Shown one piece after another: positions 22,650 through 31,320 of a DNA stretch of 47,616 bases. Made by a program: the position numbers and the translations under genes. Each line of letters begins with the position of its first letter. Positions within the stretch are counted from its first letter, which is position 1. A model generated the notes under the pieces. The model was given only the letters and a program-made list of their open reading frames with translations. It did no database searches and was not told the DNA's origin. Origin of the DNA: Candidatus Saccharibacteria bacterium UBA6039 (GTDB taxonomy: Bacteria; Patescibacteriota; Saccharimonadia; Saccharimonadales; Saccharimonadaceae); contig DIZB01000021.1 of NCBI GenBank assembly GCA_002427805.1, positions 5,725 to 53,340 on the forward strand. The letters run 5' to 3'.

Positions 22650-24074
22650 ATGGGCATTGATATTACCTCATTTTATATTTACCGCTGGCGTTATTACATC
22701 GGCTACGGACTTATTGGGCTCCTTCTTATTGCACTGCTCGTTTTTGTTGGCCTGTATGTCCCTGGAGGCATTTCGCATGACGAAAAGGTATCTGTCATAC
22801 AAAGTGCAAGTATTCATTTCGATAACATATCAAGTCTTGCTGTTATTAATTTACCTTATCAGGTCCTGCAACAAGCAAGTCTCCAACTTTTCGGCGTGCA
22901 TGATTTTAGTATCAAGCTACCCAGCCTTATCCTGGCATTTGCATCAGCAGTTGGCCTTATTTTATTGCTTCGTCAGTGGTTTAAAGGTAACATTGCGGTA
23001 CTCAGTGCTGTCATTGCACTCACGACGGGGCAGTTTATTTTTATCGCACAAAGCGGCACCGCGGGTATTCTTTATCTTCTCTGGTCGGTGTGGCTTCTTC
23101 TCATTGGTACATTTATTGCTAAAAAGGTCGGTAATCGTTTCTTATGGAAAATTTTATTCTTTGTCATTGCAGCACTGAGCCTCTATACGCCCCTTAGTGT
23201 CTATGCGCTTTTTGCACTCGCAATGGCGTCGATCCTCCATCCGCATCTCCGCTTTATTATTCGTAGCCTTTCAAAAGCCAAAATGGCACTTGGTATTATA
23301 CTAGCCCTCATTATCGTCTCGCCGCTCGTTCTCGGTGTCATAAAATCACCAGAGCTAGGCTTGAGCCTTCTTGGCATTCCATCACAATTTCCCGATATAT
23401 TTGCCAACATCAATACACTTGCCAGTCAATATATAGGCTTTTGGATACCAAGTACAACTAGCCTTATGACACCTGTTTTTGGCTTCGGCTCAGCCATCAT
23501 TATCTGCCTTGGTATTTATCGACTTATCCGTACTCGCGACAGTACACAAAGTTATCTGATTATTATTTGGTTAGCATGTCTTATTCCGATCCTCGTCACG
23601 AACCCTCTTTATACAAGCGTGACCTTTCTCCCACTTGTATTATTAATGGCAACAGGCCTTGCGAGCCTTTTAAGCTATTGGTACCGCTTATTTCCACGCA
23701 ACCCATACGCACGAATTGCGGGCCTTATACCCCTCATCGTACTTATTAGCGCACTCGTGCTGACAGGCCTCGAGCGTTATACCTACGGCTACCGCTATGA
23801 TCCTTATACTGTGCCGAACTTTTCAAAAGACCTAGCATCGCTTCCTAAAAATACCAAGCAGTTAGTTGTTTCCGAGGATCAACTAGCATTCTATACAGTT
23901 GTTGCAAACTATAATAAAACCTTTAGTGTGGCCCTTGTACCGAGTGAGTCAAGCTTCGTCGCAACGCATGATGGTAATCAAACCTTCTTAACCTATAAGA
24001 TTGATCGTATTATCACCTCATCGTCTCTTCAAGACGCTGATCGTTTTTACATCTACAAAAAGAGTGGTCAGTAA
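22650..24074 (+). CDS. Polytopic membrane glycosyltransferase (GT39/PMT-like)
   Basis: 474 residues with about ten transmembrane segments and a C-terminal extracytoplasmic domain of about 100 residues. After the first helix comes a loop with GGISHDEKVSV, whose Asp/Glu matches the catalytic acidic pair of GT-C enzymes (GT39/GT83, protein O-mannosyltransferase or ArnT-like). It probably moves a sugar from a polyprenyl-phosphate donor outside the membrane. The acceptor is unknown. A TATAAT (22631-22636) ends 13 nt before the ATG, so it may have its own promoter with a very short leader. Confidence 0.7.
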   Translation: MGIDITSFYIYRWRYYIGYGLIGLLLIALLVFVGLYVPGGISHDEKVSVIQSASIHFDNISSLAVINLPYQVLQQASLQLFGVHDFSIKLPSLILAFASAVGLILLLRQWFKGNIAVLSAVIALTTGQFIFIAQSGTAGILYLLWSVWLLLIGTFIAKKVGNRFLWKILFFVIAALSLYTPLSVYALFALAMASILHPHLRFIIRSLSKAKMALGIILALIIVSPLVLGVIKSPELGLSLLGIPSQFPDIFANINTLASQYIGFWIPSTTSLMTPVFGFGSAIIICLGIYRLIRTRDSTQSYLIIIWLACLIPILVTNPLYTSVTFLPLVLLMATGLASLLSYWYRLFPRNPYARIAGLIPLIVLISALVLTGLERYTYGYRYDPYTVPNFSKDLASLPKNTKQLVVSEDQLAFYTVVANYNKTFSVALVPSESSFVATHDGNQTFLTYKIDRIITSSSLQDADRFYIYKKSGQ

Positions 24075-24110
24075 CGTATACTAGGTGTACAGAAGACGGA
24101 GGAACAGACG

Positions 24111-24401
24111 ATGGCATTTGACCAAGTAAAGATGTTGAATAAGTTGCGTAAAGCGCAGAGTGAATTAAAAAAAGAAATTATTGAAGTTGAAGCTGGCGAC
24201 GGCGCGGTTGTCGTGCAGGTAACTGGTGAACTAAAAGTAAAGAATATCACAATCGACCCAACCCAGGTTGATCTTGATGATATTTCCGAGCTTGAACACT
24301 GGCTTGAGATTGCAATTCGCGATGGACTTGCCAAAGCCCAGGAAGTTGCCGCAGAAAAAATGAAGCCTCTCATGGGCGGCCTTGGCAGCCTCGGTCTTTA
24401 A
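24111..24401 (+). CDS. ybaB: YbaB/EbfC family nucleoid-associated protein
   Basis: 96 residues. The family forms tweezer-shaped homodimers that bind DNA. Seen are the N-terminal helix (QVKMLNKLRKAQSELKKEI), the strands with VVVQVTGELKVKNITI and the C-terminal helix (AIRDGLAKAQEVAAEKM) ending in a Gly-rich tail. The ATG at 24111 follows CGGAGGAAC. It lies 8 nt before recR, the classic ybaB-recR pair, which with dnaX keeps the conserved bacterial order apart from two inserted genes. Confidence 0.92.
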   Translation: MAFDQVKMLNKLRKAQSELKKEIIEVEAGDGAVVVQVTGELKVKNITIDPTQVDLDDISELEHWLEIAIRDGLAKAQEVAAEKMKPLMGGLGSLGL

Positions 24402-24409
24402 GGATCAAC

Positions 24410-25024
24410 TTGGCACAGCTTCTTCCATCAGCACTCCTTAATGCAATTGATGAACTCGGCAAACTCCCGGGTGTTGGTGCGCGTACTGCAGAACGTTATG
24501 CATCTTTTTTGCTACGTGCTGATATTCATACCAGCGAAAAGCTCGCTCATGCAATAGCCGAGCTCCATAAGGGTGTTAAGAATTGTCCCGTCACGTTCGC
24601 CCTCATCGACGTTGATGAAGATGTTTCGAGCCTCTATAGTGACCCAGACCGTAACAAACAAATAGTTGCAGTGGTTGAAGAGCCGCTCGATATTGTGGCC
24701 CTAGAACGCACTGGACAGTTCCACGGCACCTATCACGTACTCGGTGGAGCAATTAGCCCAATTGACGGCGTTGGGCCAGAGCAACTGCATATTCCAGAGT
24801 TACTCAAACGCCTCGTGAGCGATGAGGTTGAAGAAATAATTATTGCAACGAACGCGAGCGTTGAAGGAGAGTCAACAGCACTATACTTACAGCGTCATAT
24901 TCAAGATGAAGGAATCAACGTTGCCATGACGCGCCTCGCGCGCGGTATCCCAGTCGGCGTAGACCTCGAGTATGCCGACCAGATAACATTAACTCACGCC
25001 CTTGAAGGTCGTAAGGCATTCTAG
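24410..25024 (+). CDS. recR: Recombination protein RecR
   Basis: 204 residues, the usual length. RecR rings act with RecF/RecO to load RecA at gaps. The N-terminal helix-hairpin-helix (LGKLPGVGARTAERYASFL), the TOPRIM domain (QIVAVVEEPLDIVALERTG, YHVLGGAISPIDGVGP) and the C-terminal Walker-B-like area are present. The zinc finger is degenerate: in the stretch where four Cys are usual (residues 57-80) only C59 remains. The TTG start at 24410 follows AAGGA after ybaB. It ends 1 nt before the stop of the converging minus-strand gene. Confidence 0.93.
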   Translation: MAQLLPSALLNAIDELGKLPGVGARTAERYASFLLRADIHTSEKLAHAIAELHKGVKNCPVTFALIDVDEDVSSLYSDPDRNKQIVAVVEEPLDIVALERTGQFHGTYHVLGGAISPIDGVGPEQLHIPELLKRLVSDEVEEIIIATNASVEGESTALYLQRHIQDEGINVAMTRLARGIPVGVDLEYADQITLTHALEGRKAF

Positions 25025-25025
25025 A

Positions 25026-25523
25026 CTAGAAAGCGGTGGCTGCTATAACGTTGATACTATCAGTATCCAGTGCTTGTTTTAAGGCGTCAGCAGATCGCTG
25101 CCGTCCATCGTCGTCAGCGGCACCATAGACAGAACTAAACCTATTTAAAAGAATAACTGATGGGCCGTCAACAGTTGCTGATCGTAAATTCCACCATCCT
25201 GCATCCGACAAATCAACGTCTGCGTGACTAAGGATACGATATCCCATTTCACGTTCAAGTCGTATCTCTTCAGCCATTTTTTCAGCAAGTTCAGGAATGC
25301 CTTTTGCGATATCTTCATGAAAAATACCATCTCTATTCGCAGCCATAAGGATAACGCCACCGGCGCGTATAAACTTGCCCTGTGAGTCAGGTGACAACGA
25401 GGCCCTGCGCTCAATCCAATCAGGTGTTGGCTCGACCACATAAAGATTCCTTGGCATAGCAGACGCTTGGTCAAGAGTAGGTGCTTGGTCGACTTGTTTT
25501 CTTCGTTTAAATAGCGATCCCAT
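25026..25523 (-). CDS. Hypothetical protein
   Basis: 165 residues, not recognised. A basic N terminus (SLFKRRKQVDQ) precedes a globular, mixed alpha/beta body with DWIERRASLSPDSQGKFIRA and VILMAANRDGIFHEDIAKG. There is no membrane segment. The ATG at 25523 has AAAGG about 9 nt upstream, and a TACAAT further out gives a leader of some 30 nt. It converges on recR. Confidence 0.65.
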   Translation of the reverse strand: MGSLFKRRKQVDQAPTLDQASAMPRNLYVVEPTPDWIERRASLSPDSQGKFIRAGGVILMAANRDGIFHEDIAKGIPELAEKMAEEIRLEREMGYRILSHADVDLSDAGWWNLRSATVDGPSVILLNRFSSVYGAADDDGRQRSADALKQALDTDSINVIAATAF

Positions 25524-25632
25524 GATTAATACCTTTACTGAAAATGAGTTATTATTTTTATTGTATCACATTTATGCTTACTTTGCAAGTATTTCGTAGG
25601 CGAACAGCACTCATTTTGCTACAATAAAGAGA

Positions 25633-26625
25633 ATGTACGACACTGCAAAACAACTGATTGACGACGCTCATTCTATACTGATCATACAAGCTGAAAACCC
25701 AGATGGTGACTCTCTTGGCAGTGCACTGGCACTAGAGGAGCTGCTTGGTGGCCTTGGTAAGACCATATCACTGTACTGCGACGTTGAGATTCCAAAGTAT
25801 TTGCGCTATATCGACGGCTGGGACAGAGTGACACAAGACTTTAATACGTCTGCGGATCTCGCTATTATTGTCGACACCAGTAGTGATACCCTCATCAGCA
25901 AAGCCCTCCAGATTGCCGGCGTCCGCCACTTCCTCGAATCTCACCCTGTGCTTGTGATCGATCACCACGTTGAAACTGACTCAACACTGAGCTTCGATCA
26001 CACGATGCTTATCGAGGAAGCCGCATCAAGCACGCAGGTGATTTATGGACTCGCAGCCCATAGCGGTTGGGGAATAACCGAGTCGGCCGCAACTGCAATG
26101 CTAGCTGGCCTGCTTTCTGATACATTAGGACTCTCGACGCAGAGCGTCAACGAAGCTGTTTACTTGACGGCAAGTAAACTGTCAGCTCTTGGTGCCTCAC
26201 CAGCTAAAATCGAAGACCGCCGCCGCGAATTCATGAAAAAATCTGCTGAGATCTTGAAATACAAAGGAATCTTGCTCGAGCGCATCGAATACTTTCTTGA
26301 TGGCAAACTGGCTCTTATTCGCATCCCCTGGGAAGAAATTCAGCAATATAGCGATCAATATAACCCGAGTGTGCTTGTGCTTGATGAAATGCGACTTGTT
26401 GAAGGCGTTGAACTTGGCGTGGCGATCAAAACCTACCCTGATGGCAAACTCACCGGTAAGCTTCGGAGTAATCTCCCCATCGCAGCTGCTGTTGCGGGTT
26501 TTTTTGGTGGTGGGGGCCACGCCTATGCAGCAGGATTCCGCGTTTACGAATCTATTGATACAATTATCCCAGAGCTACTCGATGCGACCGACAAAGCGTT
26601 AAAGGAACAGAGTAATGACCGTTAA
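25633..26625 (+). CDS. DHH-family phosphoesterase, NrnA-like
   Basis: 330 residues. The DHH domain has NPDGDSLGSA, AIIVDTSS and the signature VIDHHVETD (metal ligands for two Mn ions); the DHHA1 domain ends in GGGGHAYAAGF, which binds substrate. The set matches NrnA-type enzymes, which degrade nanoRNA and/or dephosphorylate pAp; some relatives cleave c-di-AMP. The ATG at 25633 lies 7 nt after TACAAT (25620-25625) with no ribosome-binding site. cysS begins inside it (11-nt overlap), so the two are cotranscribed. Confidence 0.85.
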   Translation: MYDTAKQLIDDAHSILIIQAENPDGDSLGSALALEELLGGLGKTISLYCDVEIPKYLRYIDGWDRVTQDFNTSADLAIIVDTSSDTLISKALQIAGVRHFLESHPVLVIDHHVETDSTLSFDHTMLIEEAASSTQVIYGLAAHSGWGITESAATAMLAGLLSDTLGLSTQSVNEAVYLTASKLSALGASPAKIEDRRREFMKKSAEILKYKGILLERIEYFLDGKLALIRIPWEEIQQYSDQYNPSVLVLDEMRLVEGVELGVAIKTYPDGKLTGKLRSNLPIAAAVAGFFGGGGHAYAAGFRVYESIDTIIPELLDATDKALKEQSNDR

Positions 26626-28021
26626 ATTGCATAATACCCTGACAAAAAAAGTTGAAGAATTCGTGCCACGCGACGAGTCCAAGGTGCAGCTTTTTGTGTG
26701 TGGTCCAACCGTCTATGATCTTTCTCACTTAGGGCACGCCAAGACTTATGTGCAGCTTGACGTCCTTGCTAGGGTACTCCGCTACAACGAATACAACGTG
26801 TTTTACCTACAAAATATAACTGATATTGATGATAAGATCATCGCCAGGGCACATGAAAATAATATCGACTGGCAAGATCTCCGTACCAACTTTCAAGACG
26901 AATATATTAAGGATATGCAGAGCCTTAATAACACGTCGGTCACAGAATATGCACGCGCGACGGATTATATTCCAGATATTTTGCGCCAAGTAACCACACT
27001 CATCGACAAAGGACATGCTTACACAATTGATGGTGATGGAATCTATTTTGAAATTTCAACATTTCCTGATTATGGAAAACTATCTGGTAGAACGGAAATA
27101 AAGAAGGACGACTCCGAATCACGTATAGACCAAAGTGACAACAAACGTGGCTGGAATGATTTTTGTTTATGGAAATTCTCTAAGCCTGGTGAACCTGTAT
27201 GGGATGCGCCGTTCGGTGCCGGAAGACCAGGCTGGCATATTGAAGATACAGCCATTACCGAACATATTTTTGGGCCTCAATACGACATTCACGGTGGGGC
27301 AGTTGACCTTATTTTTCCTCATCACGAAGCTGAAATCACGCAAATGGAATCTGCATCCGACAAAGTACCATTCGTCGGTACCTGGGTGCACACTGGCTTC
27401 CTTACAATTGAAGGTGAAAAAATGGCCAAAAGTGTTGGTAACTTTTACACGATTCGTGAAGTTATCGAAAAAGGCTACGACCCACTTGCCGTACGTCTAT
27501 TTATGTTACAGTCACATTACCGTTCGAGCATTAACTTTACGTTTACCAATCTCGATGCAGCAGGGAATCGCCTGACTAATTGGCGCTCAATTGCAGCCCT
27601 CAGACATCAGACACACGACACACTCCGTGATGATGACGATAAAGATACCGATGATCACACCGTGTCGCTCTACGCGACGGCTCAAGCGCTTAAAATTGCA
27701 CTAAGTAGCGATCTTGATACACCTGCTGGCCTAGCTATCATCGACGATGCGTTTTCATACATTGAGAGTATTCAGCTACAAGATATCCATCAGCATGCTC
27801 TCGTTGAGCTCTTACAGGCAATCGACGATATGCTCGGCATCAACTTACTCGTTTCAACTCCCGACATCAACGACGATACGAAACGCCTCATTATTGAACG
27901 CGAGCAAGCACGCAAACGAAGTGACTTTAAAGCGTCAGATAGCTTGCGAACCGAGATAGAAAAGAGCGGTATCACTGTTCGCGATACCGCCCATGGCCCA
28001 ATCTGGGAATATGTCGCTTAA
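26615..28021 (+). CDS. cysS: Cysteinyl-tRNA synthetase
   Basis: 468 residues, normal length. A class I synthetase: the HIGH motif is HLGH (38-41) after CGPTVYD, and KMSKS is KMAKS (269-273). The active-site zinc normally uses Cys, Cys, His and Glu. C29, H237 and E238 are present, but the second Cys, in the usual GWHIEC motif, is Asp211 here (GWHIED). Zinc may be bound differently or not at all, which matters because this zinc selects cysteine. It starts inside nrnA and its stop overlaps that of the opposite permease by 4 nt. Confidence 0.95.
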   Translation: MTVKLHNTLTKKVEEFVPRDESKVQLFVCGPTVYDLSHLGHAKTYVQLDVLARVLRYNEYNVFYLQNITDIDDKIIARAHENNIDWQDLRTNFQDEYIKDMQSLNNTSVTEYARATDYIPDILRQVTTLIDKGHAYTIDGDGIYFEISTFPDYGKLSGRTEIKKDDSESRIDQSDNKRGWNDFCLWKFSKPGEPVWDAPFGAGRPGWHIEDTAITEHIFGPQYDIHGGAVDLIFPHHEAEITQMESASDKVPFVGTWVHTGFLTIEGEKMAKSVGNFYTIREVIEKGYDPLAVRLFMLQSHYRSSINFTFTNLDAAGNRLTNWRSIAALRHQTHDTLRDDDDKDTDDHTVSLYATAQALKIALSSDLDTPAGLAIIDDAFSYIESIQLQDIHQHALVELLQAIDDMLGINLLVSTPDINDDTKRLIIEREQARKRSDFKASDSLRTEIEKSGITVRDTAHGPIWEYVA

Positions 28022-29142
28022 CTCTCGATACTGACCACTTTTTTAGGTTCGTCGACAGGGTTCGCGCCATGCTTTTGTTTACGGTATTCAATGTATTCTT
28101 CAACGAAGATCTTGCCAATACCAGCAATTGGAATCGAAATAATACCACCCGCAATGCCAAAGAGGTAAATACCGACTGTCACTGATGCCAGGATGAGAAG
28201 GGCCGATAGGTCGAGCTTCTTTGATTGTATTTTTGGTGAAATGTAGCTACCCTCAATTTGTTGGTAGACGATGACATAAAGGAAGAATATGATGCCGGCA
28301 ACAGGGTCATTAAAGGCCAGAATGAGCGCAACCAAGACTGCACCAAGCAACGCGCCAAACATCGGAATGAGCGAGAAGATAAACATAATCGCCGCTGTTG
28401 GAATGGCAAAGTTTGCCGGAACATGGAAGATAAGGCTGAGTACGAACACAGCAAGACCAGCAAAGGCACCATCGAGCGTCGAAACAAGCAGTTGACCGTT
28501 CACATATGAGGTGACAACTCCGTACATTTTACCAAGGATTGTGCGGTGATATTTCATACGCGCTTTGTCACCATAGCTCGCCCAAAGAAGCTGAAGCCAC
28601 GAAGGTCCCTCAACAAGCATGAAGAAGGCCAGAACAAGTACGAGAATGGTAGCCGCAATTGCAGCAAACACTGAGCCGAGACTCGCGATAATATTTTTAC
28701 CAAAGTTAGCGGCAAGTGAGGTTGCACCTGACTTAATTGAGTTTAGGGCACTATCAACTTGTGGCTGAAGCTGATAATGAGCAATGATCTGATTAAGCCC
28801 TTTGTACTGTGTTGTCGCGTTGTTCACGAGTGACGGCACTGTCTCAACAAGCTTTGCTGTTTGTTGAACAATCGGTGGAATAACAAGAAAAATAAACGCG
28901 CCAAGAAAAATGACGACAGCCACGTATGCAAGAGCCGTGCTGAGCACGCGGCTTTTGCCTGGAATGACTCGCGCAAGACGACTCACGAGCGGATTAAGTG
29001 CGATGGCGAGGAACAGAGCAGTCGCAAGAATAATAAGAGCAGCCTGAGCGCTAATAATAACAAACGCAATTGCTGCAAAACTAATAACAACGAGCCAAAA
29101 ACGTACAAATGTCCGAGTATCTATCTCAATCTTAACCTTCAT
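28018..29142 (-). CDS. AI-2E family permease
   Basis: 374 residues, the standard length and topology of PF01594: about seven transmembrane helices, an extracytoplasmic region (about residues 85-150) and the conserved later part SLIPMFGALLGAVLVAL and YVIVYQQIEGSYISPKI. Members include the AI-2 exporter TqsA and Na+/Li+-H+ antiporters, so the substrate is open. The C-terminal tail is charged and cytoplasmic. The ATG at 29142 lies 7 nt after TATAAT (29150-29155, minus strand), so it is leaderless. It is divergent from the HxlR-type regulator, which may control it. Confidence 0.88.
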   Translation of the reverse strand: MKVKIEIDTRTFVRFWLVVISFAAIAFVIISAQAALIILATALFLAIALNPLVSRLARVIPGKSRVLSTALAYVAVVIFLGAFIFLVIPPIVQQTAKLVETVPSLVNNATTQYKGLNQIIAHYQLQPQVDSALNSIKSGATSLAANFGKNIIASLGSVFAAIAATILVLVLAFFMLVEGPSWLQLLWASYGDKARMKYHRTILGKMYGVVTSYVNGQLLVSTLDGAFAGLAVFVLSLIFHVPANFAIPTAAIMFIFSLIPMFGALLGAVLVALILAFNDPVAGIIFFLYVIVYQQIEGSYISPKIQSKKLDLSALLILASVTVGIYLFGIAGGIISIPIAGIGKIFVEEYIEYRKQKHGANPVDEPKKVVSIES

Positions 29143-29195
29143 AGTGCGTATTATACACGTCTTCGTATATACCGCAAAAACTGGAGGTGGCTATT

Positions 29196-29224
29196 TTGAC
29201 AAAAATCACTCTAGAATGTATAGT
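29196..29224 (+). promoter_or_regulatory. Promoter of the HxlR-type regulator
   Basis: Perfect TTGACA (29196-29201) and TATAGT (29219-29224), spacer 17 bp. The -10 box ends 9 nt before the start codon, so the leader is 2-3 nt. Confidence 0.8.
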
Positions 29225-29233
29225 GTTGATATA

Positions 29234-29554
29234 ATGACAGCGCAAGAAACAATTGGCTGTGTCAAAGCAGCCACCGAAGTAATGGGCGATAAATGGACGC
29301 CTCAGCTTCTTCGCTTCTTCATCAACGAACGTAAGGTTCGCTTTTGCCAACTGCAAGACCTTACAGAAGGTATTAATCCCCGTACGTTGTCATCGCGCCT
29401 TGATCATCTTGAAGCACTTGGTATTATCGAAAAAACAGCGACAACGAGCTTGGCACGCTGCGAATACAGCCTCACCTCAAAAGGCCATGATCTCATGCCA
29501 ATCATCATCGACATGCAACAGTGGAGCGATAAATATGCTCCAGTTCATGCATAG
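29234..29554 (+). CDS. HxlR-family winged-helix regulator
   Basis: 106 residues from the ATG at 29234, set by the promoter just upstream; a longer frame to 29144 would overlap that promoter. The HxlR domain is complete: the Cys at residue 9 (IGCVKAATEVMGDKWT), then RFCQLQDLTEGINPRTLSSRL as recognition region and LEALGIIEK as wing. Family members are homodimeric repressors or activators, often sensing aldehydes or redox change through the N-terminal Cys. It stands between the divergent AI-2E permease and the two-component genes and could control either. Confidence 0.88.
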   Translation: MTAQETIGCVKAATEVMGDKWTPQLLRFFINERKVRFCQLQDLTEGINPRTLSSRLDHLEALGIIEKTATTSLARCEYSLTSKGHDLMPIIIDMQQWSDKYAPVHA

Positions 29555-29555
29555 A

Positions 29556-29586
29556 TTTCAGGGTTCTCTCAGTTTGAGCGTATACT
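29556..29586 (+). promoter_or_regulatory. Response-regulator site and promoter of the two-component operon
   Basis: Two heptamers, TTTCAGG (29556-29562) and TCTCAGT (29567-29573), 11 bp apart from start to start, occupy the place of the -35 box. TATACT (29581-29586) follows 7 nt later. An 11-bp direct repeat over a missing -35 is typical of an OmpR/PhoB-type activator site. The same repeat stands before the Gre-like gene. Confidence 0.6.
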
Positions 29587-29595
29587 ATAGATAGT

Positions 29596-30270
29596 ATGAG
29601 AGTTTTAGTGATAGAAGATGAACACAAAATTGCGCGTGCCTTAAAAAAGGCCTTAGAACAAGAAAGTTACGCTGTTGATCTATCCTATGACGGAGATGAT
29701 GGATACTCTATGGCGACAACTGAGCCATATGACGTCGCGATTATTGATCGCATGATACCTGGCGAATACGACGGTCTCGCCATCGTGAAAGCAATGCGTG
29801 GAGCAAAAATCCACACACCAGTCATCCTCCTTACCGCAAAAGCAACTGTTCGTGACCGCACAGAAGGCCTCGATGCAGGCGCAGACGACTACCTTGTAAA
29901 GCCTTTTGCACTTGAAGAGCTTCTTGCTCGTGTTCGTGCGCTGCTGCGTCGTCCTACTGAACAACAGGCAAGTATTCTCACAGTTGGCGAGCTCACACTC
30001 AACACCTTAACCTATGATGTTCGCCGAAATGGTGACGAAATTCGCCTGACGAGTAAAGAATTTGCACTGCTTGAATATTTGATGCGCAATCCTGGCAGGC
30101 CTCTGAGTAAAGACGTCATTATTAGTCATGTGTGGGACTACGACGCTGACATTTTACCCAACACGGTTGAAGTGTATGTCAAATACCTCCGCACAAAAAT
30201 CGACGTTCCGTACAAAACGGAGCTCATCCACACAATTCGCGGCTTTGGATACAAAATAGAGGCCAAGTAA
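29596..30270 (+). CDS. OmpR/PhoB-family response regulator
   Basis: 224 residues. The receiver domain has the acidic pocket VIEDEH, phosphoacceptor Asp51 in AIIDRMIPGEYDG and the Thr/Lys of LLTAKA. The winged-helix effector domain shows LTSKEFALLEYLMRNPGRPLS (split: LTSKEFALLEYL, RPLSKD) and the C-terminal VEVYVKYLRTKID, IRGFGYKIE. It is expected to bind direct repeats, and one overlaps its own promoter. The start codon lies 9 nt after the -10 box. The kinase start overlaps its stop (TAATG), so the two are translationally coupled. Confidence 0.93.
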   Translation: MRVLVIEDEHKIARALKKALEQESYAVDLSYDGDDGYSMATTEPYDVAIIDRMIPGEYDGLAIVKAMRGAKIHTPVILLTAKATVRDRTEGLDAGADDYLVKPFALEELLARVRALLRRPTEQQASILTVGELTLNTLTYDVRRNGDEIRLTSKEFALLEYLMRNPGRPLSKDVIISHVWDYDADILPNTVEVYVKYLRTKIDVPYKTELIHTIRGFGYKIEAK

Positions 30271-31265
30271 TGTTTCGTTCGGCAATACTAAAACTGACGG
30301 GCGCCTACCTTCTTGTGTTGATGGTAATAAGCCTCCTCTTTAGTTTTGCTATTTTTCAAATTACATCTCGCGAAATTGATACTCGTTTGCAGCATCTCCA
30401 AACAAGCTTTCAGGCGCGTGGTTTTACGGACCTAGGTAGTGGCCTCCGTACGGACGAGGCGGCTGACGCTTCGAACCATATTATCATCCAACTGCTCTAT
30501 GCTAACCTCATCGTTCTCGGTGGGGGAGGCTTGGTGAGTTATTTATTTGCACGTCGAACCTTGCGGCCGATCCAGGAGGCACACGAAGCACAATCTCGTT
30601 TTACCAGTGATGCAAGCCATGAGCTACGTACACCACTTGCGGCGATGAAGGCAGAAATAGAGGTGACACTCCGCGACAAATTAGCAAATATGAGCGACTA
30701 TAAAGAAGTGCTCGAAAGCAATCTTGAGGAAGTAGAAAAACTGACAGCGCTCTCAGAAATGCTTCTTAATCTTTCACGACTTGAGCATGACACGCTTAAT
30801 AAGACAACTTTTTCGCTTCACGATGCAACCGAAGAAACGATTAAGCGCTATACAGAGAAGGATCGTATCTCAATTACATCGAGCAAAAAACCAATCATCT
30901 ATGCTAACCATACAGCAGTCAGTGAGCTTCTCTCAATTCTTATTGATAATGCCCTCAAGCACAGCACTCCGAAGTCAAAGATTGTTATTACAATTAGCGC
31001 AAAAGACGACAAAATTAGTTTTGATATCTCTAATGAAGGTGGTGGCATTGATGCTGAGCGCCTGCCACATATTTTTGATCGATTCTATCAAGCTGACTCG
31101 TCACGAACATCTGGAAAGCAAAAAGGCTACGGGCTCGGTCTTGCACTCGCGAAACGCCTTGTAGAGCTTCAAGACGGTGACCTCACTGTTATTAGTGGCG
31201 TAGAACAGGTTACGACTTTTACTGTTCTTTTTCCAAGTTATCAGAAGAATGCAAGCAAAATCTAA
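30270..31265 (+). CDS. Membrane sensor histidine kinase
   Basis: 331 residues. Two transmembrane helices (about 7-30 and 72-92) enclose a short outer loop of about 40 residues, too small for a folded sensor domain. There is no clear HAMP; the second helix runs almost directly into the HisKA helix, with the phosphoacceptor His in SHELRTPLAAMKAE. The HATPase domain has LIDNALKHS (N box), SNEGGGID (G1), FDRFYQAD (F) and GYGLGLALAK (G2). Kinases with so short a loop often sense through a partner such as an ABC transporter, and a MacB-like transporter follows 55 nt downstream. Confidence 0.92.
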   Translation: MFRSAILKLTGAYLLVLMVISLLFSFAIFQITSREIDTRLQHLQTSFQARGFTDLGSGLRTDEAADASNHIIIQLLYANLIVLGGGGLVSYLFARRTLRPIQEAHEAQSRFTSDASHELRTPLAAMKAEIEVTLRDKLANMSDYKEVLESNLEEVEKLTALSEMLLNLSRLEHDTLNKTTFSLHDATEETIKRYTEKDRISITSSKKPIIYANHTAVSELLSILIDNALKHSTPKSKIVITISAKDDKISFDISNEGGGIDAERLPHIFDRFYQADSSRTSGKQKGYGLGLALAKRLVELQDGDLTVISGVEQVTTFTVLFPSYQKNASKI

Positions 31266-31320
31266 GTAACTCACTGCATACTACCCTTATAAGTAGCTAA
31301 CATAAGGAGATACATTAGAT

